The position numbers and the translations under genes were made by a program. This document shows, one piece after another, positions 8,921-16,623 of a stretch of 64,000 bases of DNA. The stretch covers positions 3,286,001 through 3,350,000 of the forward strand of contig NZ_JBNTQY010000001.1 in assembly GCF_051209875.1 (NCBI RefSeq). Direction: 5' to 3'. How positions within the stretch are numbered: position 1 is the first letter of the stretch; every line of letters begins with the position of its first letter. The stretch comes from Emticicia sp051209875. Lineage in GTDB: Bacteria; Bacteroidota; Bacteroidia; Cytophagales; Spirosomataceae. The notes beneath the pieces were generated by a model. It did not search any database. It was not told the origin of the DNA and saw only the letters and a program-made list of their open reading frames with translations.

Positions 8921-9680
8921 ATGGACTGATCTGTTAGACATAACACTTGTCGCTTTCTTGTTATACTATATTTATAAATTGGTCAAAGGTAGCGTTGCCA
9001 GTAGGGTTTTTATGGGCTATCTACTTATTTACCTTTTTTATCTCATAGTCAAGGCCATTGGTTTAGAGTTATTGACAAGAATTTTAGAATACTTCATGGG
9101 CGTTGGTGCTATCGCTCTGATTGTTTTATTTCAACAGGAAATTCGCCGTTTTTTACTATTAGTTGGCAAGTCCACCACACTAAGTAACAATCAATTTTTT
9201 AATAAATTGCTTGGTAATAAAGAAAATAACGAAGGAAAATACCCCATTAAAATAATTGTAGATGCCGCAAAAACAATGTCTAATGAATTTACAGGAGGCA
9301 TTATCGTCATCCAAAAAGAAGATGATTTAAGTAAATTTGCAGAGTCAGGAGACATTGTCGATGCAATATTATCTAAAAAGCTTTTAGTTTCACTTTTTAG
9401 TCAATATAGCCTTTTGAGCGATGGAGCTGTTCTTATCACCAACGGACGGATAAAAGCCGCACATTGCATTTTACCAATTGCCAGTAATGAAGACCTTCCC
9501 AGTAGTTATGGTTTTCGTCACAGAGCAGCTTTAGGGATTTCTGAGGCCACCGATGCAGCCGCTATTTGTATTTCAGAAGAAAACGGTAAAATTACTTTGG
9601 CCATTGATGGAAATATAAAAACTATTTCATCATCAGAATTAGAAAGAGAATTAAGACAATATTTACTAAAAGAGTTTTGA
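8895..9680 (+). CDS. cdaA: Diadenylate cyclase CdaA (c-di-AMP synthase)
   Basis: A 261-residue membrane-bound diadenylate cyclase that condenses two ATP into c-di-AMP. Three N-terminal transmembrane segments (about 12-85) precede the DAC domain. The two catalytic signature motifs are intact: DGA at residues 176-178 (LLSDGAVLI) and RHR at 208-210 (FRHRAALG). LFQQEIRRFL marks the linker usual in CdaA. Start and length match the family. In many Bacteroidota cdaA follows folP; here it is fused by overlap to a GNAT gene. By family knowledge c-di-AMP controls potassium and osmolyte transport and cell-envelope homeostasis. Confidence 0.95.
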   Translation: MQIGFLEIKWTDLLDITLVAFLLYYIYKLVKGSVASRVFMGYLLIYLFYLIVKAIGLELLTRILEYFMGVGAIALIVLFQQEIRRFLLLVGKSTTLSNNQFFNKLLGNKENNEGKYPIKIIVDAAKTMSNEFTGGIIVIQKEDDLSKFAESGDIVDAILSKKLLVSLFSQYSLLSDGAVLITNGRIKAAHCILPIASNEDLPSSYGFRHRAALGISEATDAAAICISEENGKITLAIDGNIKTISSSELERELRQYLLKEF

Positions 9681-9718
9681 GTTCTGAGTTAAAATTCTCA
9701 GTGAAACACTCAGAACTC
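9679..9718. repeat. Inverted word-like repeat overlapping the cdaA stop
   Basis: An 11-bp perfect inverted repeat (GAGTTCTGAGT at 9679-9689 and its complement at 9708-9718) begins inside the TGA stop of cdaA and fills the gap before the aminotransferase gene. The word AGTTCTGAGTT also occurs at 1115-1125 and 48056-48066, both directly after other genes. It could fold as a weak hairpin with an 18-nt loop. Confidence 0.6.
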
Positions 9719-9730
9719 AAAACTTTTAAA

Positions 9731-10771
9731 ATGATTACTTTTTATCCAGGACCTTCAAAAGTGTATCCAGAAGTGGCAATTTATATGCAAGATGCCATGA
9801 ATGAAGGAATTTTGTGCCAAAACCACAGAAGTTTGGCTTTTATGGATATGTTGAAAGAATGTATTCGGCTATTTAAACAAAAACAAGGGATTCCTGATGA
9901 TTATTATGTTTACTTTACTTCTTCAGCAACAGAATGTTGGGAAATCATCAATCAGTCGCTTATATTAAAAAATAGTCATCATGTTTTTAATGGTGCTTTT
10001 GGAGAAAAATGGTTTGATTATGCCAAGCGTTTAAACTTAAAAACTACCTCTACTAAATTTGATTTTCAAGAAAAATTAGATCCCACAAAACTCATTGATA
10101 CGGCGAGCGATGTCATTTGTTTTACTCAAAATGAAACTTCAAATGCCACGCAAATCTCTATTGATTTTCTAAAAAAAAATAAGGATGCACTTATTGCCAT
10201 TGATGTAACTTCTTCACTCGGTGGCGTTGAATTAGATTGGGAATTGGGTGATATTTGGTTAGCGTCTGTTCAGAAATGTCTTGGTTTACCAGCTGGGATG
10301 GGAGTTATGATTTGTTCTCCAAAAGCATTGAAACATGCGAATGCAATTGGTGATAGAAAGTATTATAATAGTTTACTTTTTATTCATGATAACTTTCAAA
10401 AATACCAAACTCCATATACGCCCAACATTTTAGAAGTTTATCTTCTGATGCGAGTCATGCAACAAGTTCCTGATATTCAATCAATTAGCAAAAAAATAAA
10501 AGCTCGATCAACGGAGTTTTATGAGTTTATTGAAACCCAAACTTCACTAGAATTATTGATAAAAAATCAAGAAGTAAGGTCTGAAACGGTAATTGCCATC
10601 AAAGGTCGAGAGAGCGAAATTTCAACTTTAAAACAAAAAGCCAAAGAAAAAAATATCACATTAGGCAATGGTTATGGTGAATGGAAAGATACGACATTTA
10701 GAATTGCCAATTTCCCAGCGATTGAAGATTGGGAGTTTGATAAACTTAAAGATTTGCTAAAAGAAGTATAA
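9731..10771 (+). CDS. Class V PLP-dependent aminotransferase
   Basis: A 346-residue fold-type I PLP enzyme. ITFYPGPSKVYPEV at the N-terminus is the substrate-loop region of SerC/alanine-glyoxylate aminotransferase relatives. FTSSATECWE provides the phosphate cup, AIDVTSSLGG the PLP-interacting Asp, and SVQKCLGLPAG the Schiff-base lysine at residue 182. The ATG at 9731 is chosen over an upstream TTG because the earlier start would translate the intergenic repeat. The substrate is uncertain: it resembles phosphoserine or alanine-glyoxylate aminotransferases but is not a clear serC. It may be co-transcribed with cdaA. Confidence 0.82.
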   Translation: MITFYPGPSKVYPEVAIYMQDAMNEGILCQNHRSLAFMDMLKECIRLFKQKQGIPDDYYVYFTSSATECWEIINQSLILKNSHHVFNGAFGEKWFDYAKRLNLKTTSTKFDFQEKLDPTKLIDTASDVICFTQNETSNATQISIDFLKKNKDALIAIDVTSSLGGVELDWELGDIWLASVQKCLGLPAGMGVMICSPKALKHANAIGDRKYYNSLLFIHDNFQKYQTPYTPNILEVYLLMRVMQQVPDIQSISKKIKARSTEFYEFIETQTSLELLIKNQEVRSETVIAIKGRESEISTLKQKAKEKNITLGNGYGEWKDTTFRIANFPAIEDWEFDKLKDLLKEV

Positions 10772-10862
10772 TTTTTTATAAATTAATCGTAAATAGATAT
10801 TTCTTTCAAATGCTACAAAATCGAACAATTAGAAAAAATAAACATCCTAAACATTTACAACT

Positions 10863-11432
10863 ATGAACTTTGATTTCAAAGAAATTATATCTGTGACAAT
10901 CATCTTATTTTCAGTTATTGACATTTTAGGAGCAATACCAATAATCATTGATTTACGTAAAAAGGCAGGTAGTATTCATGCCGAACAAGCGACTTTAGTA
11001 GCTGGAGGCTTAATGATCACTTATCTATATTTGGGAATAAGCATTTTGAATTTATTTGGTGTAGATGTCAAATCTTTTGCGGTGGCTGGAGCATTAATCT
11101 TATTTTTGATAGGATTTGAAATGATTTTAGGTAGAAGTATTTTTAAACATGAAACGACCAATAGTAAGGCCACTTCGATTGTACCATTGGCATTCCCAAT
11201 TATTGCTGGAGCTGGTACAATGACTACCATTATTTCATTGAAAGCCGCTTATCAAGAAGAAAATATTGTAGTTGGAATTTTGCTAAACTTGCTTTTTGTA
11301 TATACAGTACTTCGTACCTCACAGCAACTTGAGAAGATTCTTGGCCCAACAGGGGCTGATATCCTACGCAAGGTTTTTGGAATGATTTTGATTGCGATTT
11401 CAATTAAATTGATAAAGACTAATTTGTTATAA
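10863..11432 (+). CDS. MarC family integral membrane protein
   Basis: A 189-residue protein with about six transmembrane helices and short loops, the size and layout of the MarC/UPF0056 family. Family landmarks are SVIDILGAIPIIIDL at the start, AGALILFLIGFEMILG in the middle, and PLAFPIIAGAGTMTTII before the second half. The family's transport substrate is unknown, and the early link of MarC to antibiotic resistance is not supported by later family knowledge. It ends the cdaA-side cluster and is followed by two hairpins. Confidence 0.88.
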   Translation: MNFDFKEIISVTIILFSVIDILGAIPIIIDLRKKAGSIHAEQATLVAGGLMITYLYLGISILNLFGVDVKSFAVAGALILFLIGFEMILGRSIFKHETTNSKATSIVPLAFPIIAGAGTMTTIISLKAAYQEENIVVGILLNLLFVYTVLRTSQQLEKILGPTGADILRKVFGMILIAISIKLIKTNLL

Positions 11433-11472
11433 GATATTATTCAAGTTTTTCTTTGAATCGTTCCTATTACTG

Positions 11473-11494
11473 AACGGAGTAGGAACTCCGTTTT
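11473..11494 (+). terminator. Hairpin with T tract after marC-like gene
   Basis: Stem AACGGAG/CTCCGTT (11473-11479 with 11486-11492), 6-nt loop, ending in TTTT. It lies 40 bp after the stop of the MarC gene. Confidence 0.6.
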
Positions 11495-11578
11495 ACTAAC
11501 AGATAAAGAGCAAAGCATTGGCCTCGCCCTATCATAAACCTAAACTAAACGTATATGATTTTGATGTCATTAAATTTG

Positions 11579-11610
11579 CCTCCTATCCATTGCTGAATAG
11601 GAGGACTTTT
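11579..11610 (+). terminator. Second hairpin between convergent genes
   Basis: Stem CCTCCTAT/ATAGGAGG (11579-11586 with 11597-11604) followed by ACTTTTTA on the plus strand. It lies 24 bp from the end of the convergent DUF4097 gene and could also stop that minus-strand transcript, although the T tract favours the plus direction. Confidence 0.6.
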
Positions 11611-11633
11611 TATCGCTTTTTCATAATTTGTGT

Positions 11634-12674
11634 TTACTTTTTCTTTCGCAAATAAATATTCCCGTGATCTGACCTTATTGTTAGACTTACACCTCCGCCA
11701 TTGATTGTCCCTGTGGTTTCGTTTGAACAATCACAATCATCAGAATTTAGGCTTGAACCTGCCAATGTCCAAGTTTTCTTTCGAGCCATATCTTCTGCAA
11801 CAATATAAGCTGGCGATTTCGCAGTTGCAATAGCAGGAAAATCTTTTTCACCTTTCTCTCCTTTTTCACCTTTCTCTCCTTTTGTGTCAATAGCTGCTAT
11901 TTTCTCCCCCCATTTATTATAAGATACTCCATCTTTAACAAAAACCGTTTGACCGTTTGCTAAAGTAGAAACTTTAACATTTTCTTTGGTTTCAGTTTTT
12001 TCTTCTTTTTTCATTGGCTGAATATCGAAATCAGTGAATAAATCGGCATAAGTTGCTTTAATATTCAAATTCGCTTTTGTATCGCTTGGCAAGGTGATAT
12101 CTACTGCTCCACTTGCCGAAATAGAATTAGGCTTGCTTTGATTAAGTTGGTCATAGACCACATAAATTTTACCATATCCACCTCTTGCTACAATTGGACC
12201 ACTGACATTATTTATTGTTAAGGTAGAATATGAAGTTTGAACTTCCACTTCACCTTTCATGCCTGAAATCTGCCATTTCCCATAAGCATTGCCATTTTCA
12301 CGCACACTAATGCTTACATCTTTTGGAATTTTTATGCTATAATTGCCATAATATTTGCTTTTCGGTATCTTAATTTTCATGATTGCTCCTTCTACAATTA
12401 CATTTGCCCCAACACCCGTATTATCAATCCCCCCACCTGGTGAAACAATTTTTAGTCCTTCAGCTTCTGCTGGAAGTTCTCGTTTATCTTCGAGTGCTTC
12501 AATGATAACTTCATTGCCAGTTGTGCCTACGATCTCTAAGCCCATATTGGCACTCATAATAACAATTCGTTTGTCATTACCACTAAAATTCACTTTATAA
12601 GTATTGGTTTTTAATTGTGCAAACACCGATTTGCTTAGTATTAATAGGAATACAATTTTTAATAAATTTTTCAT
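11634..12674 (-). CDS. Secreted DUF4097-like protein with collagen-like GEK repeat
   Basis: A 346-residue exported protein with signal peptide (MKNLLKIVFLLILSKSVFAQ). Most of it looks like the right-handed beta-repeat of DUF4097/adhesin-like proteins: alternating short strands such as SIKIPKDVSISVRENGNAYGKWQI and GEVEVQTSYSTLTINNVSG. About residues 270-282 hold four GEK triplets in a row, a collagen-like Gly-X-Y tract encoded by a near-perfect 18-bp tandem repeat. The C-terminus has a short cysteine pair (DDCDCSNE) and a last strand ending IYLRKKK. It is the last gene of the sigma/HEAT operon, 43 bp behind it, so it is probably the regulated or sensing envelope protein of that unit. Confidence 0.75.
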   Translation of the reverse strand: MKNLLKIVFLLILSKSVFAQLKTNTYKVNFSGNDKRIVIMSANMGLEIVGTTGNEVIIEALEDKRELPAEAEGLKIVSPGGGIDNTGVGANVIVEGAIMKIKIPKSKYYGNYSIKIPKDVSISVRENGNAYGKWQISGMKGEVEVQTSYSTLTINNVSGPIVARGGYGKIYVVYDQLNQSKPNSISASGAVDITLPSDTKANLNIKATYADLFTDFDIQPMKKEEKTETKENVKVSTLANGQTVFVKDGVSYNKWGEKIAAIDTKGEKGEKGEKGEKDFPAIATAKSPAYIVAEDMARKKTWTLAGSSLNSDDCDCSNETTGTINGGGVSLTIRSDHGNIYLRKKK

Positions 12675-12717
12675 AATTTTTAGAATTTAATAATATACAT
12701 AACTTATAGTCAACATT

Positions 12718-13623
12718 TTATAAACTTAATAATTTTGATCCTTCTTCTGCTTTTTGTCTTACAAATGCAGATATACTTTCATCTTCAACCAACAATCGAA
12801 AAGCAGGTAAAGCACGTCTTTCGTTGAGTTTGGTTAGTAATTCAATAATTGAAATTTGTAAGGTTGGTTCTTGTTGCTTCAACAAAGATTTCACGAGAGC
12901 ATTACGAACATTTTCATCATAACCAAAGCGACCAATGGCATCAGCAGCAGCGATGCGGACATTAATGTTTCTATCGTAATCAAGTGTATATATGAGTGCT
13001 TTTAGCACTTCATCGTCAGGTTTTTGTAAATCATAACTATAATTTACAGCCTGAATGCGTTCGGAAGCTGACTCTCTTTTAAGCATCGAAAGTATCAATA
13101 GATCTTTGGTTGCTTGCATTTCCTTCTTCAAGTTGCCAATTTCATTCAACACATTAGGTTCTACTTGTTTATTGGATACTAATTGCTGTTTTTGAACAAT
13201 ATATTGTGTATCAACCCTCACAATGGGCACTTCTACAATTGTTTCAATAATTTTTGGAGCCTGATTTGTAGCTGTAAGCACTTGTTTATCAACCGATTGT
13301 CTTCCAATAAAAAACATTAATAGTAAACCAACAACAGCAGCCGCATATTTAAAATAAGCATATTCATAAAACTTAAAGGTCTTATTTTTAGGAGCCAATT
13401 TACTTTTTTCTTGCAATAAAAAGTTATAAAATACACTATCTGCCTCTGAATCAAAATCTTTTTCAGGTGGCTTATTTATTGAAAAATAGATGGTCTTAGC
13501 TTCTTCAAACTCTTGCTTTGTTCCTTCATTTTCGTCAAAAACAGTTTCTAATGTCTTATAATCTTCAGGTGAAAGCCTGTTTTCAAGAAAATCAGCTAAT
13601 AATTCCTCTTTTATTTTTCTCAT
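12718..13623 (-). CDS. HEAT-repeat membrane protein, likely anti-sigma factor
   Basis: A 301-residue single-pass membrane protein. Residues 1-105 form an acidic cytosolic head (EELLADFLENRLSPEDYKTLETVF) resembling the N-terminus of Bacteroidota anti-sigma factors. One transmembrane helix follows (about 112-128, YAAAVVGLLLMFFIG). After a linker and a coiled-coil-like stretch, about 190-300 contain HEAT repeats (EVLKALIYTLDYDRNINVRIAAADAIGRFG, then ALVKSLLKQQEPTLQISIIELL). It starts 14 bp after the stop of the ECF sigma gene. Position and topology suggest it tethers or inhibits that sigma factor and that the periplasmic HEAT part senses something. Anti-sigma activity is inference. Confidence 0.75.
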   Translation of the reverse strand: MRKIKEELLADFLENRLSPEDYKTLETVFDENEGTKQEFEEAKTIYFSINKPPEKDFDSEADSVFYNFLLQEKSKLAPKNKTFKFYEYAYFKYAAAVVGLLLMFFIGRQSVDKQVLTATNQAPKIIETIVEVPIVRVDTQYIVQKQQLVSNKQVEPNVLNEIGNLKKEMQATKDLLILSMLKRESASERIQAVNYSYDLQKPDDEVLKALIYTLDYDRNINVRIAAADAIGRFGYDENVRNALVKSLLKQQEPTLQISIIELLTKLNERRALPAFRLLVEDESISAFVRQKAEEGSKLLSL

Positions 13624-13637
13624 GTCCTTTAATTCAT

Positions 13638-14162
13638 TTATTCAACTAAATCAAGACTCAAATATATTTCTCTCAACTTTTTGATTGCTCGATGCACTCT
13701 TACTTTGACCACCGAAACTGATACATTAAGTACCTCAGAAATCTGTTCATATTTCAGTTCTTCATAGCGACTCAATTGTAATACTTCACGGTATTCATCA
13801 GGAAGTTTCTGTAAAGCCAATTGTACTAAATTATATTGTTCATCATCGTAATTTTCCTCTTCATAAATCTCTAAATTTTCGGTTAATTGACTGTTTTTTA
13901 GTGAATTATCTTTTAAATGGTCATGATAAATATTTCTTGCGATGCGGTAAATCCACGTTCGAAATTCATAACCTTCTCGAAAAGTATGGCGATAATGAAG
14001 CAGTCGATAAAAAACTTGCTGCGTCAAATCTTGACTTAAATCTCGCTCTACACCAAACCGTAGGTAGAAGTTAAATAAAGGCCTTTTGTAGCGTTCATAC
14101 AAAATTGCGGCTTTATCTAAATCCCCATTCACAACAAAATTCATTGCGGACTCATCTGTCAT
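13638..14162 (-). CDS. ECF RNA polymerase sigma factor
   Basis: A 174-residue sigma-70 factor of the ECF class. Region 2 covers about 20-95 (LYERYKRPLFNFYLRFG, DLTQQVFYRLLHYRHTF, EFRTWIYRIARNIYHDHLK). Region 4 covers about 115-170, with LPDEYREVLQLSRYEELKYEQISEVLNVSVSVVKVRVHRAIKKLRE giving the -35-binding helix-turn-helix. It is the first gene of an operon with the HEAT membrane protein and the DUF4097 protein. Such three-gene units in Bacteroidota usually respond to envelope conditions. No own promoter could be placed with confidence in the 231-bp upstream gap. Confidence 0.92.
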   Translation of the reverse strand: MTDESAMNFVVNGDLDKAAILYERYKRPLFNFYLRFGVERDLSQDLTQQVFYRLLHYRHTFREGYEFRTWIYRIARNIYHDHLKDNSLKNSQLTENLEIYEEENYDDEQYNLVQLALQKLPDEYREVLQLSRYEELKYEQISEVLNVSVSVVKVRVHRAIKKLREIYLSLDLVE

Positions 14163-14393
14163 AAAAGCATAGCTTGGTTGAAGGTTTCTGAATATGCTTA
14201 CTGGAAGAAGTTGAAAAGGTTACAAAAATTCATAAAAAAAATAAAAATCTATTCGAAACAAATTTTCAAGGCTTATGATTTTTGAACCATTTATAAGGAC
14301 AAAAGCTACTCACCCTTTCTTAAAAAGATGAGTATTTACTTATAATTAAGATAAAACTTGTAGCTCTCCAAATTTTAAAGTAATTCGTTAAAT

Positions 14394-16301
14394 TTAGGTG
14401 GCAATTATGACTTGAAAAGTCGTTAGATTTTCTTGAGTATGATCAAATACAATCTTAATATCATTTGTTTTGGCAAATTCTTTTATCAGAATCAAGCCTG
14501 TTCCTATTCCTTCTTCACCAAAATCAAAACTATACCCTTTGTTAAATAAACGATCTATCTTCTCAATTTGGCTTTCAGTCATCGAATCTCCCTGATTACT
14601 GATAATCAGCACGAAAGTATTTACTTCCAAAGCTGCTTTGATAAATATTTCTTTTCCTTCAGAAGTATATTTGATGGCATTATCAAGCAAATTACGAGTA
14701 ATCAACGATAAAACGTGCATATCTGTTTTGATAGTAATATCTTGAATTTCTTCCTTGATATTTAAATGCTTTATTAAGGCCATATCTCGGTAAATTGGCA
14801 AAATATTTGAAAAGAATGTTGTAGTCTGAATGAGTGTAGGCTTTAAATGTATTTGCTTTTGTTGAATAATACTCCATTCCAAAAGATTATTGAGCAATGA
14901 AGCCAAATTTAAGCCTACTACATCTATTTTTTTCAATACTTCTTTAAGCCTTGCGTATTGTTTAGTATTAACTAGATACCCAACAATTTCTGAATACCGC
15001 TGATATGAATTCAAAGGGCTTCGTAAATCATGAGAGATAATGGTAAATAATTTATCTCGGCTTTGCGTTAATTCTTTAAGTTTTTTGTTGGTAGAACGAA
15101 TTTTAATGGCCAAAAAGCTAACAACCAGAACAATTAAAATGGTAATAATTAATAGCGTTATAATTATTTGAGCTCTTTTGTTGATTGATTGCTTTTCGAG
15201 TTCAAGTTTTTTTATAAGTAACTCTTTTTGCTGAGTTTCATATTTAGTTTGGAGTTCTTGAAATTGTGTAACTGTTCTTGTGCTATCCAAAATGCTTCTT
15301 ATCCTCATTTCTTTTTCTAAAGATTGATATGCTTTTTGATAATCTTTTTGATCATATTGTATAGCTGCAAGATTTGCATAATAGCTATCAATCAATTCAG
15401 GTTTATTGATATTTAATTTATTGTAGATTTCTATCCCTTTTTTATAATAGAATGCTGCCTTCTTGAACTCTTTGATATAAGAATAGCCTACACCCAAATT
15501 ATACAATAGACTTAAGGTTCTTTTAAAGGGTTTAGAAGGCGAACTTTGATAAGCCATGAGGTAACACCATTGTACTTTTTTATAATTATCTTCCTTTTTA
15601 CCCTCTTTAAGTCGAAAATAAGCATTGGCAGCTCCTGTAAAAATACTGGGTTTTATGTAATTATATTCGGAGTGGTTTTTCAACAATTTTAAAGCAGTTT
15701 TAAAATACACTAACTGTTCTTTTGGGCTTTTATCAACATAATGGCCAAATTGAAGCATCGAATTGATAATAAGTAGCTTAGTTCTTACATCACTGATATG
15801 ACTATAATATTTTAAAGTTTTTTCAAGTCTATCGAACACACTCTTTTTTCTATTTTCATGACTTACTTGAGGATAATGTGCTGATCCAATGATTAGATGA
15901 TTGGCAACAACCATTCCTAATGAATCTTTGTGTGCTTCAAAATATCTATGAGCCTTCAAGCCATTTTCAAAACATATTTTATTGTTGTTATAGTAATTTA
16001 ATAAAGCTTTAAGATAATAAAACATAGCCTGTCCTAATGAATCTTTCTTTTTTAAAGCTATGGTTTGGATAGTTTCTACATCTTTTCCAAAATCATTGGA
16101 ATAATAATATCTGCTCCATTCCAAATTGATGAGTAGATGAAGGTAGTTTTCTTTTTTACTTTTTCTATGCTCAACAATTTTCTGAAGGCTATCAATATTT
16201 GAGCTAATTTGATAGTCACGTACTTGTTTATATGATTTTTCTTGAGCAATAGCTAAAGTGCCAAAAAGGCTTAAAAAGAGTAGAAGGTTTATAGTTTTCA
16301 T
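14394..16301 (-). CDS. TPR-sensor histidine kinase
   Basis: A 635-residue membrane kinase. A signal peptide (LLLFLSLFGTLAIAQ) is followed by a long periplasmic helical region with several TPR-like repeats, best seen at LSLLYNLGVGYSYIKEFKKAAFYYKKGIEIY and the next unit LIDSYYANLAAIQYDQKDYQKAYQSLEKEM. A coiled coil then leads to one transmembrane helix (about 380-400). HisKA has the phospho-acceptor His near residue 423 (FTIISHDLRSPLNSYQR). The ATPase domain has NLLDNAIKYT and GIGTGLILIKEFAK, where the canonical DxGxG box is weak (ISNQGDSM). This reduced box is common in this Bacteroidota kinase type. No regulator is adjacent. Confidence 0.85.
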   Translation of the reverse strand: MKTINLLLFLSLFGTLAIAQEKSYKQVRDYQISSNIDSLQKIVEHRKSKKENYLHLLINLEWSRYYYSNDFGKDVETIQTIALKKKDSLGQAMFYYLKALLNYYNNNKICFENGLKAHRYFEAHKDSLGMVVANHLIIGSAHYPQVSHENRKKSVFDRLEKTLKYYSHISDVRTKLLIINSMLQFGHYVDKSPKEQLVYFKTALKLLKNHSEYNYIKPSIFTGAANAYFRLKEGKKEDNYKKVQWCYLMAYQSSPSKPFKRTLSLLYNLGVGYSYIKEFKKAAFYYKKGIEIYNKLNINKPELIDSYYANLAAIQYDQKDYQKAYQSLEKEMRIRSILDSTRTVTQFQELQTKYETQQKELLIKKLELEKQSINKRAQIIITLLIITILIVLVVSFLAIKIRSTNKKLKELTQSRDKLFTIISHDLRSPLNSYQRYSEIVGYLVNTKQYARLKEVLKKIDVVGLNLASLLNNLLEWSIIQQKQIHLKPTLIQTTTFFSNILPIYRDMALIKHLNIKEEIQDITIKTDMHVLSLITRNLLDNAIKYTSEGKEIFIKAALEVNTFVLIISNQGDSMTESQIEKIDRLFNKGYSFDFGEEGIGTGLILIKEFAKTNDIKIVFDHTQENLTTFQVIIAT

Positions 16302-16623
16302 AGGTTTTTATATGGTTAGAATGTCCATAAATAAGATAAAATTAATAATTTTATGAAAAACAAATAAACACTTCATCAATAAATTAATGACAAAGTATTT
16401 TTTGTAAAAGATAAATGCTTCATTTTACGTTACTCATAGTGCTAATAATAAAAACTCTCTGTCAGAGATTTCACCCAATTTAGGTGAGTAGTAAAACATG
16501 CATTTCTACGAAATTTGTGCTTTAGTCTAAATTAACTTACCTTTTATCAAATCAGCATTCAAACATTAACTGAATTTGAGTAGTTTTACAAATAATATTC
16601 TTCAAACAAATAAAACCTACATT
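16302..16623. other. Divergent intergenic region with small hairpins
   Basis: This 322-bp gap separates the divergent kinase and zinc-protease genes. Near 16455-16490 there are two small hairpins in a row: CTCTG-T-CAGAG, then TCACC-CAATTTA-GGTGA. A near-consensus -7 element TGAATTTG lies at 16571-16578, but no TTG sits at the right distance. No coding sequence is evident. Confidence 0.4.

Noticed and set aside
11849..11884. 18-bp tandem repeat, possible satellite or CRISPR-like unit
   Set aside because: It is in frame within the DUF4097 gene and encodes a collagen-like GEK tract; there are no spacers.
14307..16488. Shared word GTGAGTAG near 14310 and 16483 as a regulatory site
   Set aside because: Eight bases are expected to recur by chance in 64 kb, and the positions relative to genes differ.
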